64,000 bases of DNA from Acrasis kona (GCA_026419775.2 JAOPGA020000617.1:32896-96895), one strand, 5' to 3'; shown: positions 48,022 through 58,847, counted from the stretch's first letter. Notes: generated from the letters alone by a model not told the origin. Made by a program: numbers and translations.

Positions 48022-48945
48022 TTAAGCACTAATCAGTTGTGGTGGATCCTTTGATTTTACTACTTGAATGGTATCTCCGACGCTTATTGTTCCCTCTTTG
48101 CTTGTGCACAAAAGATAAACACCAAATAGTGGTTGATTCTTGTTATTTCTTCTAAAAGAACTCAATACAACCCTCACATCAACATCTTTGACTCCTTTTG
48201 ATGGATTTACGTTGGGAATAGTACATCTGTCGCAACAAGTTGCACAGTAGAAACCAGATTTATTCTCTCCATTTATTTCAATAAAATGCCAAGTGTCTTC
48301 TTCAAAAGGCTGTTTGGTTCCTGTGACAACAATGTTGGGTCTGAATCGTAACATTTCAATTTGGTCGGTGGCCTTCTTGTTCAGGTCTTCGAGAGAAATA
48401 TCAGCAATGACCAGGAAAGGAAAATTGTCGGCGAACGAAGAATTTAAAATGGGAGCAACAAGAGATTTGTCATTGTTGAATACTGTCTTTGTTACTACAT
48501 CATTCATCGAGTCGTCAAAAAGTTCTTGGGCTGGTTTTCTTACATGGTCATCGGGCGTCTTCATTAACCTTACTTTGTAATTTAAGAAGGCACTTAAATG
48601 ATCAGCTGCTTCATCGCCCATGTCTACAGCATTCACTTCGTTACCGAATAATACCACGGTGTCCATCTTCGGGTAATCTGGGAGCTTTGTGGGGATTCTT
48701 AGTTCTAATGGATTGTCCGGTGTTTTGATGATGAGGTATTCCAAACTTTCGGTTAGGCTTGCTTCAATGAGGGACATTTTTGGGTATTCTCTTTGTGTAA
48801 TTTGGCAGTTGCGCTTCACACTAATCAACATCCATTCACGGTCAAACTTGAATCCTTTATCTGTGTAGGGCCATGATTTTACTGTGAAACCTTTGCACGA
48901 CTTCAGTGGAAAGATGTTGATGTCTGTTATAGTTATCATGGTCAT
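48022..48945 (-). CDS. MOSC-domain protein, mARC-like
   Basis: Intronless, 307 residues. The N-terminal MOSC beta-barrel starts at residue 4 with ITDINIFPLKSCKGFTVKSW and FDREWMLIS, and the C-terminal MOSC domain has LRFRPNIVVTG and CDRCTIPNVNPSKG with the conserved Cys that ligates the molybdenum cofactor. This is the layout of mitochondrial amidoxime-reducing component (mARC/MTARC) and its bacterial YcbX relatives. No presequence or membrane anchor is visible, so a cytosolic form is possible. It probably reduces N-hydroxylated compounds with cytochrome b5 partners, by family knowledge. Confidence 0.88.
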   Translation of the reverse strand: MTMITITDINIFPLKSCKGFTVKSWPYTDKGFKFDREWMLISVKRNCQITQREYPKMSLIEASLTESLEYLIIKTPDNPLELRIPTKLPDYPKMDTVVLFGNEVNAVDMGDEAADHLSAFLNYKVRLMKTPDDHVRKPAQELFDDSMNDVVTKTVFNNDKSLVAPILNSSFADNFPFLVIADISLEDLNKKATDQIEMLRFRPNIVVTGTKQPFEEDTWHFIEINGENKSGFYCATCCDRCTIPNVNPSKGVKDVDVRVVLSSFRRNNKNQPLFGVYLLCTSKEGTISVGDTIQVVKSKDPPQLISA

Positions 48946-49405
48946 TGAGTGAGGTTATTTACAAAGCAGCACCAAATACAACAGAGATGATTTCTGTAAC
49001 TGTGATAAAAGATCTCCGTAATTCATTACTCATGCTGCAATATATACCAGCTATTAAATCAAAACTTTTCAACAATCATAACAGCAGCTGTGGCTCAATC
49101 GTTTATGTTTGGTTTGTAAACTGGTCTTGTGAACGTTCTAGGTTGCAATATTTTGTCAAAATCAAAAACACACTTCTTTGGAGACATTGCTTAAAACAAA
49201 TAAGATGACTTCATACAAAAAAGAATTTACAGCAAAAAATTTTAAAATAAGCGTTTCCACGATTTTACATTATGTACACGATCGTACCAATGCTACAAAA
49301 CTTCAAAACAAATCCCATACAACCACAGCAAATCTTTTTTTTAATCAATAACCTTTTAACGAACCAACAAACAACAGATATAGATCAGACGATGAGTAAT
49401 TTTAT
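48946..49405. other. Intergenic region between MOSC and MAPEG genes
   Basis: About 460 nt upstream of the MOSC gene and downstream of the MAPEG gene. A TTG-initiated frame on the plus strand (48945-49208) has no recognisable content. No RNA gene was seen. Confidence 0.45.
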
Positions 49406-49913
49406 TTATTGATTTATAGCGTTACCTGCCTTGATAAACAGAGTAAAGCAAATAATGATCCCAGTTAAGAACGTAATAGTCCTGAAATAGGAGTATTGCA
49501 GTGTAGTGGTCTTTATGTATAATACATTATAAATTGCTCTGGAATTGTCAGGTGAGTGCATGTTTAGTAATTACCTCGAAATCAGATAACAAAAGCATAA
49601 AAAGTTTATGGTACCAACGGGAACTTTTGCATAATTTGCTGCGATCACACCGCACGCAAAGAATGATAGGTTTTCGAATCCATTCTGTCGTTGTGTTAAG
49701 ATAGTAAAAAATAAATGTTACTTGTTGGGCTGCCTCTGCTCTCTTGTATGTTTCAAGCTCTTCTTTTGTCAACCTCTTCTCTAATTCTTGTGTCGCGTGT
49801 CTTGGGTTGGTATTATCAAACTTATGTTTACTATTGGCGATTGATATGGCGTACCAATGGGGCAAAATGGCCACAAGCCAAGCAGCAAGAATGCTGTATA
49901 TTGAGTAGTTCAT
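49406..49913 (-). CDS. MAPEG-family membrane protein
   Basis: Three exons (49913-49722, 49684-49575, 49538-49406) with introns of 37 and 36 nt give 144 residues and four hydrophobic helices. The MAPEG signature is clear after splicing: LAAWLVAILPHWYAI, FDNTNPR, and RAEAAQQNGFENLSFFACGV across the first junction, then SRAIYNVLYI. MAPEG proteins are trimeric membrane glutathione transferases or eicosanoid enzymes. This one is closest in length and motif to the small uncharacterised eukaryotic and bacterial members. The ATG at 49913 was chosen because the upstream frame extension is unlike the family. Confidence 0.82.
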
Positions 49914-50005
49914 TATTATTCTTTTGTGGTTGATTACATATATAAATAGTTCGGGTTCCGATTCAAACACTCTTACAAAAAAAGAAGAATGAAGAGGAAC
50001 AATTT

Positions 50006-50561
50006 ATGACGAACAGAACAAAAGTGACAAAGCCTAAAAAAACACCTACGAAAACCAACATCGAATCACCAGTTGTTACGACGTGATCGCAGCACATAAC
50101 TTCGATTAAGGGAAGAAACTGATGAAAGAAATACTACATTTCAAAGGTACAATTGAAAGCGACGTTGATGAAGTAGACTTCGTTATCGGAACAAAAAAGA
50201 ACCAGTACCACCCAGATTTGGTTTCCTACTTGGTTAGTGTCCATATCAATACATTTAACTTTTTAGATTCGCTGTGAGAAATCAATCAGGGATGAAAAAG
50301 GCTTCAGAGCAGAATTATACAAGAACTCCAAGCCCTTCAACGCTTGGACCAGCTTTGACCTCAAGTACAGAAGAATTACTTTACTAACCGTTGAACACAA
50401 CTTGTTTCATAAATCACTTCCAAAATGAAGCGAAGAGGAGTCTGCTATTGGTAAGGCTGTAATAAATACCTGACGAACAAGGGCATGATAAAGAGGCCGA
50501 TAAAGAAGTTGAGAAGGTCTCAATCAAAACCGAAATAAAATCTGAATTGTTCTCATCATGA
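50006..50561 (+). CDS. Hypothetical small Lys/Glu-rich protein, or a decayed gene
   Basis: No long ORF is present, but exons 50006-50071, 50116-50232, 50267-50403, 50431-50450 and 50482-50561 join to an open frame of about 139 residues. The third gap (50233-50266, GTTAGT to TTTTTAG) is a typical intron. The 27-nt gap removes an in-frame TGA at the end of LFHKSLPK and leaves a 20-nt microexon. The first intron has two possible donors. The product has a basic start (TKVTKPKKTPTK), a central part with FNAWTSFDLKYRRITLL, and a charged tail. I do not recognise it. It may be real with ultra-short introns, or a pseudogene. Confidence 0.35.
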
Positions 50562-50736
50562 GAATGAGTTTGTTATGGCAGGAGTTTGTTCTCATAGGAA
50601 TCTTGTAATTGGTTGAGTGAATTGTTATTTTGACAAATGTCGTCTTATGTCCATTTCAAGATGACGCGGGTCATTAGTGAATTCATTATTGATATTAATA
50701 TCACTTCTAGCAAATATCATTTTCACAACATTCACC

Positions 50737-51942
50737 ATGATAAAACTGTGTGTGTTCCTTTTAGTGCTGGCCTCAGCAACCTTTTGCGATGTTGATGTGA
50801 ACACAATGGACGGAAAGGTGGTGGTAGGTTACCAAGGATGGTTCAATCACGATTCTGATGGCTTTGGTGTGGGATGGCGTCATTGGAGCAGAGATGAGAA
50901 TAGGATTGGTGCAGATACTCTAAACTTTGATCTATGGCCAGACACATCAGAATACGACCCACAAGCCATGAGGGATACAAGCATGCGCTACCAAAATGGA
51001 CAAGTTGCAAGACTCTACTCCTCTGGTCATCCCTCAATCGTTGATAAACATTTTGAATGGATGAAAAATTACAACCTAGATTCTGCTTTTCTACAAAGGT
51101 TTCTTGGAGAGGTACAAGATCCAAGGTTCTTTAGATTAAGGAACACTGTCACAAAAAACATGATGGCATCTGCCGCAACCCATGGACGTACATTTGCAAT
51201 CATGTATGACATATCAGGAGTGAATGCAAACGATTTGCTGCCTTTGTTACAAAAAGATTGGAGCTACCTCACCAACGAGCTCGGCGTCACAAGATCACCA
51301 AGATACCAAAAGCACGATAACAAGCACGTAGTAGTCATTTGGGGACTTGCATTTTCCGATAGACATGACACACCCAGTCAAGCCATTGAGATTGCAAACT
51401 ACTTTAAATCACAAAACTGTTTCATCGTGGTGGGTGGTCCCTACTTTTGGAGAACTCAAGAAAGAGACGCCAAACCAGGTTACGTCGAAGCTTTACTCGC
51501 TTTTGATGGCATTTCTCCTTGGTCCATCGGACGCTACAACTCTCGACCAAGTTTCGAGGCCACATTCGACAGACAAGCAGTAGAAGATCAACGCCTAACG
51601 CTCTCCCACAATAAATGGTACGCACCTGTGTTATATCCAGGCTCTTCTTGGAAGAATTCACATCCAGAATCGAAAATCAACGACACTCCTAGAAATGGTG
51701 GTGACTTTTTTAGAGCCCAAGCTGATCGTATGTTGAGTAAATTACAGAGAAAAAACACATTTTTGTACATTGCAATGTTTGATGAAGTAGATGAGAGTAC
51801 TGCTATATTCAAAGCAGCCAGCACGAAGGAGGACACTCCAGTGGGAACTAATTGTTTGCATTTGAGTTATGATGGTAAACAATTGCCAAGTGACTATTAC
51901 TTGAAGCTTGCTGGTAACTTGACTGCAATGTGGAAGAAATAA
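50737..51942 (+). CDS. Secreted GH71/99-like glycoside hydrolase
   Basis: Intronless, 401 residues. Signal peptide MIKLCVFLLVLASATF, then a mature chain starting near DVDVNTMDGKVVVGYQGWF. This GYQGWF opening, a barrel strand IMYDISG, WGLAFSDRH, and a C-terminal IAMFDEVDES with an acidic pair are typical of the glycoside hydrolase 71/99-like (xylosidase/arabinosidase-annotated) family found in fungi, amoebae and bacteria. Likely secreted or lysosomal digestion of polysaccharide. The frame is open upstream to a GTG at 50677, but the ATG at 50737 gives a clean signal peptide. Confidence 0.8.
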   Translation: MIKLCVFLLVLASATFCDVDVNTMDGKVVVGYQGWFNHDSDGFGVGWRHWSRDENRIGADTLNFDLWPDTSEYDPQAMRDTSMRYQNGQVARLYSSGHPSIVDKHFEWMKNYNLDSAFLQRFLGEVQDPRFFRLRNTVTKNMMASAATHGRTFAIMYDISGVNANDLLPLLQKDWSYLTNELGVTRSPRYQKHDNKHVVVIWGLAFSDRHDTPSQAIEIANYFKSQNCFIVVGGPYFWRTQERDAKPGYVEALLAFDGISPWSIGRYNSRPSFEATFDRQAVEDQRLTLSHNKWYAPVLYPGSSWKNSHPESKINDTPRNGGDFFRAQADRMLSKLQRKNTFLYIAMFDEVDESTAIFKAASTKEDTPVGTNCLHLSYDGKQLPSDYYLKLAGNLTAMWKK

Positions 51943-52110
51943 ATTATTTAAAAATTACATTTTGATCTGCTTTTTCGATTGAGTCGTTTATTAGGAATTA
52001 ATTTGTCCGAAACTAAAATTAGATCAGTTTTCAAACAATATTACTAGAACATATTAGATTTAATATTGCTACTACAATCAAAGCAGTAGACCTTGATAAC
52101 TTACTTGAAC

Positions 52111-54057
52111 ATGACGACGCCACCTCGAAACTGCCTGAAGACTTTCCACAAGATTGAAGATAAAGCTCCAACAAGAAAAAATGGGTTTTGTCCCATAGAG
52201 GATTATGCTGCTATAGGAGATGGTAGATCAGTTGCATGCATCGCAGAGGATGGATCGATAGACTGGTGGTGTTCACCAAACATGGATTCATTACCTCTAT
52301 TTGACCGTTTGTTAGATTCCAAAGGAGGGCACTTTTATCTCACCCCAGCATCATCTGAATATAAAGTGACCAGACAATACAGACATAACAGCAATGTTTT
52401 GGAAACCACATTTAAAACATCTACAGGAGAGGCCAAGATTACAGAATCGTTAAACAGTGGTACAGCAGGTCGCCTACCATGGTGCGAGTTGGCAAGAAGA
52501 ATCGAAGGCATCAGTGGAACCGTCCAATTCAAAACGAAATTCAAACCAAGCAGGAGAGAAAACACCGTGAGCGCTTGGATGCAAGAGAACAAGAATGGAA
52601 GCGTCATTCATGTTGGCAACTTGATGGCCATGATTAGAAAATCTAATGACTTTTCAGAGTGCCAAATTGACTACGACAAACAGACCATCAAATCAACAGT
52701 AACCACCCGAGAGGGGTCGAGATCGCTGATCGCACTCTTGTGCGTGGAAGGAGAACCGCTGGCAGTTTCCTCCATTAAGCAAATTGATGAAAGGATCGAA
52801 GTGAGCGACTTTGCTTGGCGCAACTGGGCAGAAAATCTAAAGTACGAAGGAAAGTTCAAGCAACACGTGGTGAGGTCAGCATTAGCGTTAAAATTGCTGT
52901 GGTATTCGCCGAGTGGAGCGATTGTCGCTGCTGCAACCACGTCGCTACCCGAACGCATCGGAGGCGACAAGAATTACGACTACAGGTTCGCATGGGTCAG
53001 GGATGCATGCATGACCATCAAGTCATTCCTACACGCAGGTGCACTGGAGGAATCCAAGGCATCATTCACGTGGCTGACTCGCGTCATGCGCAGCAACGGA
53101 GAAGAGATGAGGGCGTGCTATACGCTGACGGGCAAATTGGTGCCAGACGAAAAGTATCCAGAGATGGAGGGCTACATGCAATCACTTCCCATACGAAAAG
53201 GAAATCACGCCAACAATCAATTCCAACTCAGCATGTACGGAGACATTATGGAGTGTGCATACTTGTTCATCAAGGCAGGTCACGTGGTGGACATTGAGAC
53301 CGGAAGGTTACTGAGCGAGTTGACCAACCAATGTGCAGACAGGTGGAGGAGCAAGGACTCTGGCATATGGGAATTGCAAGAGTTACAAAATTACACATTC
53401 TCAAAGATGGCGTGTTGGTTGGCGCTGAATCGAGCCATTCAACTGGCAGACGAGGGTCACTTGGAACCCACGTGGATACCCAGGTGGACCAGAGAGCGCG
53501 ATCGCATCAGAAAGTGGGTGGATCAGCACTGTTGGTGTGACTCCAAGCAGGCCTACACCTTTTATCCAGGAACAGATCGACTGGATGCTGCCATCTTGTT
53601 AGTTGCCAGGGTTGGATTCGACAATGATGGCGATCGCATGAAATCAACGTGCAGGGCCATTGTGAAGGAATTGGGCAGAGGACCTCTGTTGTATCGATAC
53701 TCTGGAATGGAGAAGGAAGAGGGTTGCTTTATCGCGTGTTCGTTCTGGATGGTGGAGGCGTTGGTGGCGTTCAAGCAAGTGGACGAGGCCATACAACTGT
53801 TTCAACAATTAATCAAAAGCTTGGACCGTCATTTGGGTTTGTTGACCGAGATGGTGGACCCTGACACCATGAGTGCACTGGGTAATTTCCCACAGGGTTT
53901 GTCCCACTTGAGCTTAATCTTTGCAGCCAATGCCATCACGGAGGCCACCACCGGCAATGATGATTCTACTGTTAGCGATAATCAACAAGAAGAAAGCAGA
54001 GTGCTCGACAGATTGGTGGAGGTTGCCACACAAATGACGCAGAATCATGTTTTTTAA
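52111..54057 (+). CDS. GH15 glucoamylase/trehalase of bacterial type
   Basis: Intronless, 648 residues. The N-terminal beta-sandwich carries PIEDYAAIGDGRSVACIAEDGSIDWWC, and the (alpha/alpha)6 barrel has YRFAWVRDACMT, SGIWEL with the general acid Glu421, and LLTEMVDP with the general base Glu580, followed by GNFPQGLSHLSLI. This arrangement is that of prokaryotic GH15 enzymes (glucoamylase, glucodextranase, mycobacterial-type trehalase), not fungal glucoamylase. No signal peptide is present, so a cytosolic alpha-glucoside or trehalose hydrolase is likely. The absence of introns in a long gene is compatible with acquisition by transfer. Confidence 0.88.
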   Translation: MTTPPRNCLKTFHKIEDKAPTRKNGFCPIEDYAAIGDGRSVACIAEDGSIDWWCSPNMDSLPLFDRLLDSKGGHFYLTPASSEYKVTRQYRHNSNVLETTFKTSTGEAKITESLNSGTAGRLPWCELARRIEGISGTVQFKTKFKPSRRENTVSAWMQENKNGSVIHVGNLMAMIRKSNDFSECQIDYDKQTIKSTVTTREGSRSLIALLCVEGEPLAVSSIKQIDERIEVSDFAWRNWAENLKYEGKFKQHVVRSALALKLLWYSPSGAIVAAATTSLPERIGGDKNYDYRFAWVRDACMTIKSFLHAGALEESKASFTWLTRVMRSNGEEMRACYTLTGKLVPDEKYPEMEGYMQSLPIRKGNHANNQFQLSMYGDIMECAYLFIKAGHVVDIETGRLLSELTNQCADRWRSKDSGIWELQELQNYTFSKMACWLALNRAIQLADEGHLEPTWIPRWTRERDRIRKWVDQHCWCDSKQAYTFYPGTDRLDAAILLVARVGFDNDGDRMKSTCRAIVKELGRGPLLYRYSGMEKEEGCFIACSFWMVEALVAFKQVDEAIQLFQQLIKSLDRHLGLLTEMVDPDTMSALGNFPQGLSHLSLIFAANAITEATTGNDDSTVSDNQQEESRVLDRLVEVATQMTQNHVF

Positions 54058-54069
54058 TCAATTCACTTT

Positions 54070-55011
54070 TTAAACCACGCGCATCGCCACCACGGTGATA
54101 TCGTCTGGTTTACCTCCTTGACGTGCCGATAGCAAACCAACGGGGGCATTCTGTGAGAATGGAGTCGTGGCATTTGGCGTTCTGGACTTTTTGTATGCCT
54201 TGTCCACCAACAATGTGGATATCGTTTTGGTGGGGTCTTTGCTGTAATCCGAGCACGTCGTGACCAGCGACAAAATGTCACGATCGAACAAATTATCGGT
54301 GAGACCGTCGGTAGATAATAAAATAATGTCCTTCTTCTCTAGTGTTAATGTGTATACGCTTGAATCATTGGGGGTGTCGCCTTCTCCATCCTTGTCGTGA
54401 TAAGATAATTGAAACGGACAGTTCCAAAAGTGTGTTTGTTCTTTTGAGCGAAGAACGATGCGTCCATCTCGTACCACAATAATGGAACTGTCGCCCAGAC
54501 TTCCACAGCGAAGAATAAATTTGCCTCTTTCTTTTGTGATGGTGGATACAATCGCCGTGGTAGCACCACCGAATATTTCTTTTTCCTTCTTTATTTTGCT
54601 GTATGCGGTATTCATAATGTCCACGGGGTCCACCACACCAGAGTTTGATATTTCCTTCGAACACTCCATGATTCTCCAAGCGATTAGGCTGGGATCTATC
54701 CCTGCAAGCGTACACCCGCCAACACCGTCTGCGATACCGCAAGCAAACACTAAATTGTTATTTGATTTTGGATTTGAGTTTAAAAAATAAGCGTCCTCGC
54801 CACAATTGTCTCTGCCATCGGGTCTTTTTAATACATTTTTGTTCTTTTTTGATGCAAATGCAACAGAGGACTGTATTGTAGATGTCTTTGTTACCTCAGA
54901 CGACACCACCTTTGATGCTTTTTTGAATATTCTCCTCTTGATTTGTTTCGAGTTGCGTACACCTCTTATTATGATTGGTTTAGGCCTTCCAACGTACTGA
55001 ACCTTTGTCAT
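54070..55011 (-). CDS. PPTC7: PPTC7-like PP2C phosphatase, probably mitochondrial
   Basis: Intronless, 313 residues. The N-terminus (PIIIRGVRNSKQIKRRIFKK) is highly basic and presequence-like. The catalytic domain has the metal-binding motifs GEDAYF, GIADGVGG, SLGDSS, LLSTDGLTDNL and GGKPDDITVV, in the short form typical of PTC7/PPTC7. PPTC7 dephosphorylates mitochondrial proteins, including coenzyme Q factors. It converges on GH15 with 12 nt between stop codons. Confidence 0.9.
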   Translation of the reverse strand: MTKVQYVGRPKPIIIRGVRNSKQIKRRIFKKASKVVSSEVTKTSTIQSSVAFASKKNKNVLKRPDGRDNCGEDAYFLNSNPKSNNNLVFACGIADGVGGCTLAGIDPSLIAWRIMECSKEISNSGVVDPVDIMNTAYSKIKKEKEIFGGATTAIVSTITKERGKFILRCGSLGDSSIIVVRDGRIVLRSKEQTHFWNCPFQLSYHDKDGEGDTPNDSSVYTLTLEKKDIILLSTDGLTDNLFDRDILSLVTTCSDYSKDPTKTISTLLVDKAYKKSRTPNATTPFSQNAPVGLLSARQGGKPDDITVVAMRVV

Positions 55012-55385
55012 TTTGAACTTGGTTGACCTTATGACATTTTAAACATGAGACATGTTGAATACGCGAGAGCAAGGTGAACGTCCCGATAAAAGAGAGATGC
55101 GTAGTACGTTTGTACAATAAATATGTTGGATGAGAAGCATAAATTAATGTGCTCAAATAAAAAATCAATTAACAACATTAAGAAAGATTACATCGAGGAA
55201 TCCCTTTGAGTACTGAAAATTTTTATTTTATCAATCAATTCTATATTAAAAATCATCACTTATTGTGTCAGGGGTCTACTTTGAAGCAGCACAATATCTG
55301 TGTTGCTGATCCTCGTTCTTGATCCTCTTTTCTTTAAATAACGGAACAACAAAAAGAGGTTGACCAGTGAATTCGCACAAAGTCA
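55012..55385. other. Intergenic region between divergent PPTC7 and GCP2
   Basis: About 370 nt, AT-rich, holding both 5' flanks. No ORF of note or RNA gene was recognised. Confidence 0.4.
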
Positions 55386-57757
55386 ATGGGACTGAGTGAC
55401 AGCATTTCGACGGTCCTCCGGGACATTGAAACAACAACGCGAAGTTTCAATTCAGCCTCATCCATGATGCGGACGCCAATGTCACCCATACAACTGGAAG
55501 TTGTTGGACCCGAACTCCCAGACTGGACAGAAAGACCTTATCAATCTACTGATTTCTTACACTTGGAAAAACCATTATTAAAACAAAATGAAATGAAGGA
55601 CCTTGGTAGTTTACCTTCCAAAGTACAAGAGCTAGTGATTGTGGAAGAACTACTTAACGCGCTAATGGTAACATTAAAAAAGCCATTATTTAATTAATAA
55701 TGTGACAGGGATTCGAAGGAAAGTACATTACTTTTGGAACAAAACAACCATCAGAATCGGAGAAGGAAGACAGCAACAATAATAACAATGATGATGATGA
55801 TGATAATGATGATGACGATGACGATGACATTTACGAAACACCCAACGACGACGAATCATCTCCACAACAACATGTGCAACAAAAAGGCTTTATATTATCC
55901 CAAGACATTGATGCGTCGCTGTTGAATCTATCCGATAGAATGCTTCCAATAGCAGATCGGTACGTGCGTATATCCGAATTCGTGAGGCAAGGATCGCGAT
56001 ACGAAAGCGGATTGGTATCCCACGCATTCTGCGCAGCATTAAAAACCCTGCTCAAAGTAAGCAATCGTGCTCACCGTCGCTCATCATTGAAAAGGAATAC
56101 ATTGTCTTCATCAACCAACTAGATCACATGTTTAATACAAAGGACTTGTCCATACAAAAGTTATGGTTCCAAGTGCAACCAACATTCAAGACCATGGAAG
56201 TGCTTGATAAATTATGTACAGGAGCAGAATCGCTCAAGGGCGGTCACTTGCTGAATCACATCTTTGAGCGATCCATCACCATGGCAGGGTAAGTCATCGA
56301 AATCAAATTCACACGCTGAACGCGACAGGGATCGACAAGCACAAGGAATATTCAAGTTTTTGATGGACAAGGCCACATGCCCCTACTTTGAAATGTTACA
56401 GTCGTGGATCTACAGGGGCGATTTGGTGGATGCGTACGCAGAGTTCATGGTGGAGGGCAATCCCAATCTCAACATTGGTCAGCTGGCGGTGGACTATAGG
56501 ACAGGCGACAATTATTGGACCGATCGATTCAAGCTGCGCAACATGGTGCCCACGTTTCTGGACAAGCACAAGGATAGAATATTGGTGACGGGCAAATACC
56601 TCAACGTGGTCAGGGAATGTGGCACCGACGTGCACTTTGATCAGGGATCTCAGCTCAATCTAGGAATGAATTATGCAGAAGTGATCGACAGGGCGCATCA
56701 GTACTCTTGCAAGCAGGTGATGAACCTAATCATGGTGGAGCAGCGATTGGTGCAGAGGCTGCACAGCGTGAAGCACTACTTTTTGATGGACCGTGGCGAC
56801 TTGTTTGTTCACTTTTTGGATACCGCCGAGATGGAGCTGGACAAGAGCAACAGCGTGACCAGCTTGGACAAGCTGAAGAGCTTGCTGGAGCTGAGCATCA
56901 AGACCAGCAGCGTCAACATTGATCCCTTCCAAAACGACGTCACGTGCGTGATGCGCGACAATACGCTCATGGACTTTATGAAGAACATTCAGGCGGTGCA
57001 CCATCAAGAGCCCAGGATGCCCGTGGTGCCCGTCACCGCCTATCAGGCCTTCTCTCTGGACTACAAGGTATCGTATCCGGTCAGCTTGGTGCTCAACAAG
57101 AAGAACATTGTGCGCTACGAGCTGCTGTTCAGGCACTTGTTCAACTGCAAGCGAGTGGAGAGGAAGCTGTGCGATGCTTGGATCAGGCACAAGTTCACCA
57201 AGGAGCTAGGATTGGGCAATCACGTGCAGCCGTTGTATGCCCTGCGATCCAGGATGCTACACTTTGTGCAAAACATCACCTACTACATGATGGTGGAGGT
57301 GATCGAGAAGAATTTTCACCTGTTGAACGAGAAGCTGAAGCGATCCGACACGTTGGAACAGGTCATGAATCATCACGACAAGTTCCTCGACGATTGCTTG
57401 GCCAGCTGCCTGGTGATGAACCATGGTTGCTTCTCCACGCTCAACAAGTTGTTGGGCACGTGCGATCACTTTGCAGTGTACTTGAATCAGTTCACGTCCA
57501 ATTTGATATTGAGCGATGATGATCGATCGTATAGGGACGGTTCGCTCAGGGAGAGAATGAGTCGTCTCAAGGAGTTGACGGAGAACGCAAAGAATAACTT
57601 TGATCAAGACTATAGGAATAGAATAGAAAAGTACGAGAGGACGTTCACTCAGTATTTTGTACAATTGATGGAGGGCATGAAGAGAATGAGCCAGACGGGT
57701 GGTGTTGATTTTGAATACTTGTTTGGATCTTTTACGAATGTGATTATAAAAATGTAG
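55386..57757 (+). CDS. TUBGCP2: Gamma-tubulin complex component 2 (GCP2)
   Basis: Four exons (55386-55667, 55709-56055, 56094-56288, 56329-57757) with introns of 41, 38 and 40 nt give 750 residues. GRIP1-domain marks are LGSLPSKVQELVIVEELLNALM, GFEGKYITFG, LSDRMLPIADRYVRISEFV and FEMLQSWIYRGDLVDAYAEF. The GRIP2 domain has ILVTGKYLNVVRECGTDVHF, DKLKSLLELSIKTSS and SLDYKVSYPVSLVLNKKNIV. Order and the paired exon junctions fit GCP2, which with GCP3 and gamma-tubulin forms the small complex that nucleates microtubules at basal bodies. An acidic DDD/NDD stretch sits in exon 2. The last exon is more GC-rich than its neighbours. Confidence 0.92.
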
Positions 57758-57896
57758 TGTGTTTATTATCAATTGTAGTCTGATTCTTTTGTCACAAAAA
57801 AAATTAGAAGGAAGACTCGTATATCTCAGTTCACAAAGGTTGAAGTTGATTGTAATTCTTCTATTAATAAGCATTGTCAAAAGGAGATTGACGTGT

Positions 57897-58847
57897 ATGA
57901 TGAAATACATTGTTCTAGCTTTGGCATCTATTGTATGCGCGCTAGACTATCAAAATGCAGTGCTTCCTCATGACGCTCCAGATCCAGGGGCAATTTATTA
58001 TAATGGGGCATACTACGCAGCTACGACCAGTACAGGAAATGTTTTAGCATCAGGGTACTTACCAATTTACATGTCAACAAACCTTGCTAACTGGACATTA
58101 GTGTCTCATGCATTCACCGAGTCAACGAAACCAAGGTGGTCCAAGAACAATTTTTGGGCTCCAGAAATCAAACAAATGTCGGGGGAAGTATTCAACTTGT
58201 ATTTTACAGCAATGAACCCAAGCGGAGTAACGTGTGTAGGAGTCGTTACCAGTAACAAAATAACAGGTCCTTACAAAGATGCCACAGGACAACCTTTTTC
58301 ATGCGATGGTTTGGATAGCACGATGGTGAAATCAAAAGGCACTCCATACCTAGTATGGAAACACAATCCTGCTAGCGGTATAGTAGCTCGTGAACTTACA
58401 CCTGACGGATTGAAATTTACAGAAAGTATAATTCATCCTTTAATTCGTAATGATAAACCATGGGAAGGAATCCTTGTTGAGGCGCCTTGGTTAATTTGGC
58501 AAGAACCCTATTTCTACATGTTCTATTCATCAAATTTCTTCAATACTCTTCAATACAATGTAGGTGTTGCTCGTTCAAAGGCACTACTGGGTCCTTGGGA
58601 GAAGAGAGATGCTCCAATCGTTCGGTCAAACAAGAAGTGGGCCGGACCTGGCCACTGTTCTGTTATATCAGTAAGAAACGAGGGAAACAAATGGTTTATG
58701 TTGTACCACTCTTGGAGGGCTGACTCATTTAAGAATTTCACAGTTGGAAGACACATGCTTTTAGACTCTGTTCATTTCTCGAATGATGGGTGGCCATACG
58801 TTCAAGGTGATTCTCCAAGCATTGATCCTATACCAATTCCAAATTGA
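57897..58847 (+). CDS. Secreted GH43 glycosidase
   Basis: Intronless, 316 residues. Signal peptide MMKYIVLALASIVCAL, then the five-bladed GH43 propeller. The three catalytic carboxylates can be placed: base Asp29 in APDPGAIYYNG, pKa-modulating Asp140 in GLDSTMVKS, and acid Glu195 in LVEAPWLIW. GH43 enzymes are arabinanases, arabinofuranosidases or xylosidases acting on plant or bacterial polysaccharides. The substrate cannot be told. An open frame extends upstream to 57759, but the tandem ATGs at 57897 and 57900 start the signal peptide. Confidence 0.88.
   Translation: MMKYIVLALASIVCALDYQNAVLPHDAPDPGAIYYNGAYYAATTSTGNVLASGYLPIYMSTNLANWTLVSHAFTESTKPRWSKNNFWAPEIKQMSGEVFNLYFTAMNPSGVTCVGVVTSNKITGPYKDATGQPFSCDGLDSTMVKSKGTPYLVWKHNPASGIVARELTPDGLKFTESIIHPLIRNDKPWEGILVEAPWLIWQEPYFYMFYSSNFFNTLQYNVGVARSKALLGPWEKRDAPIVRSNKKWAGPGHCSVISVRNEGNKWFMLYHSWRADSFKNFTVGRHMLLDSVHFSNDGWPYVQGDSPSIDPIPIPN

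Noticed and set aside
48945-49208. 87-codon plus-strand ORF upstream of the MOSC gene
   Set aside because: It begins with TTG, has no recognisable content and lies in the 5' flank of a divergent gene.
56396-57190. Antisense ORFs over GCP2
   Set aside because: Low-complexity shadows of a well-supported gene with matching family motifs on the plus strand.
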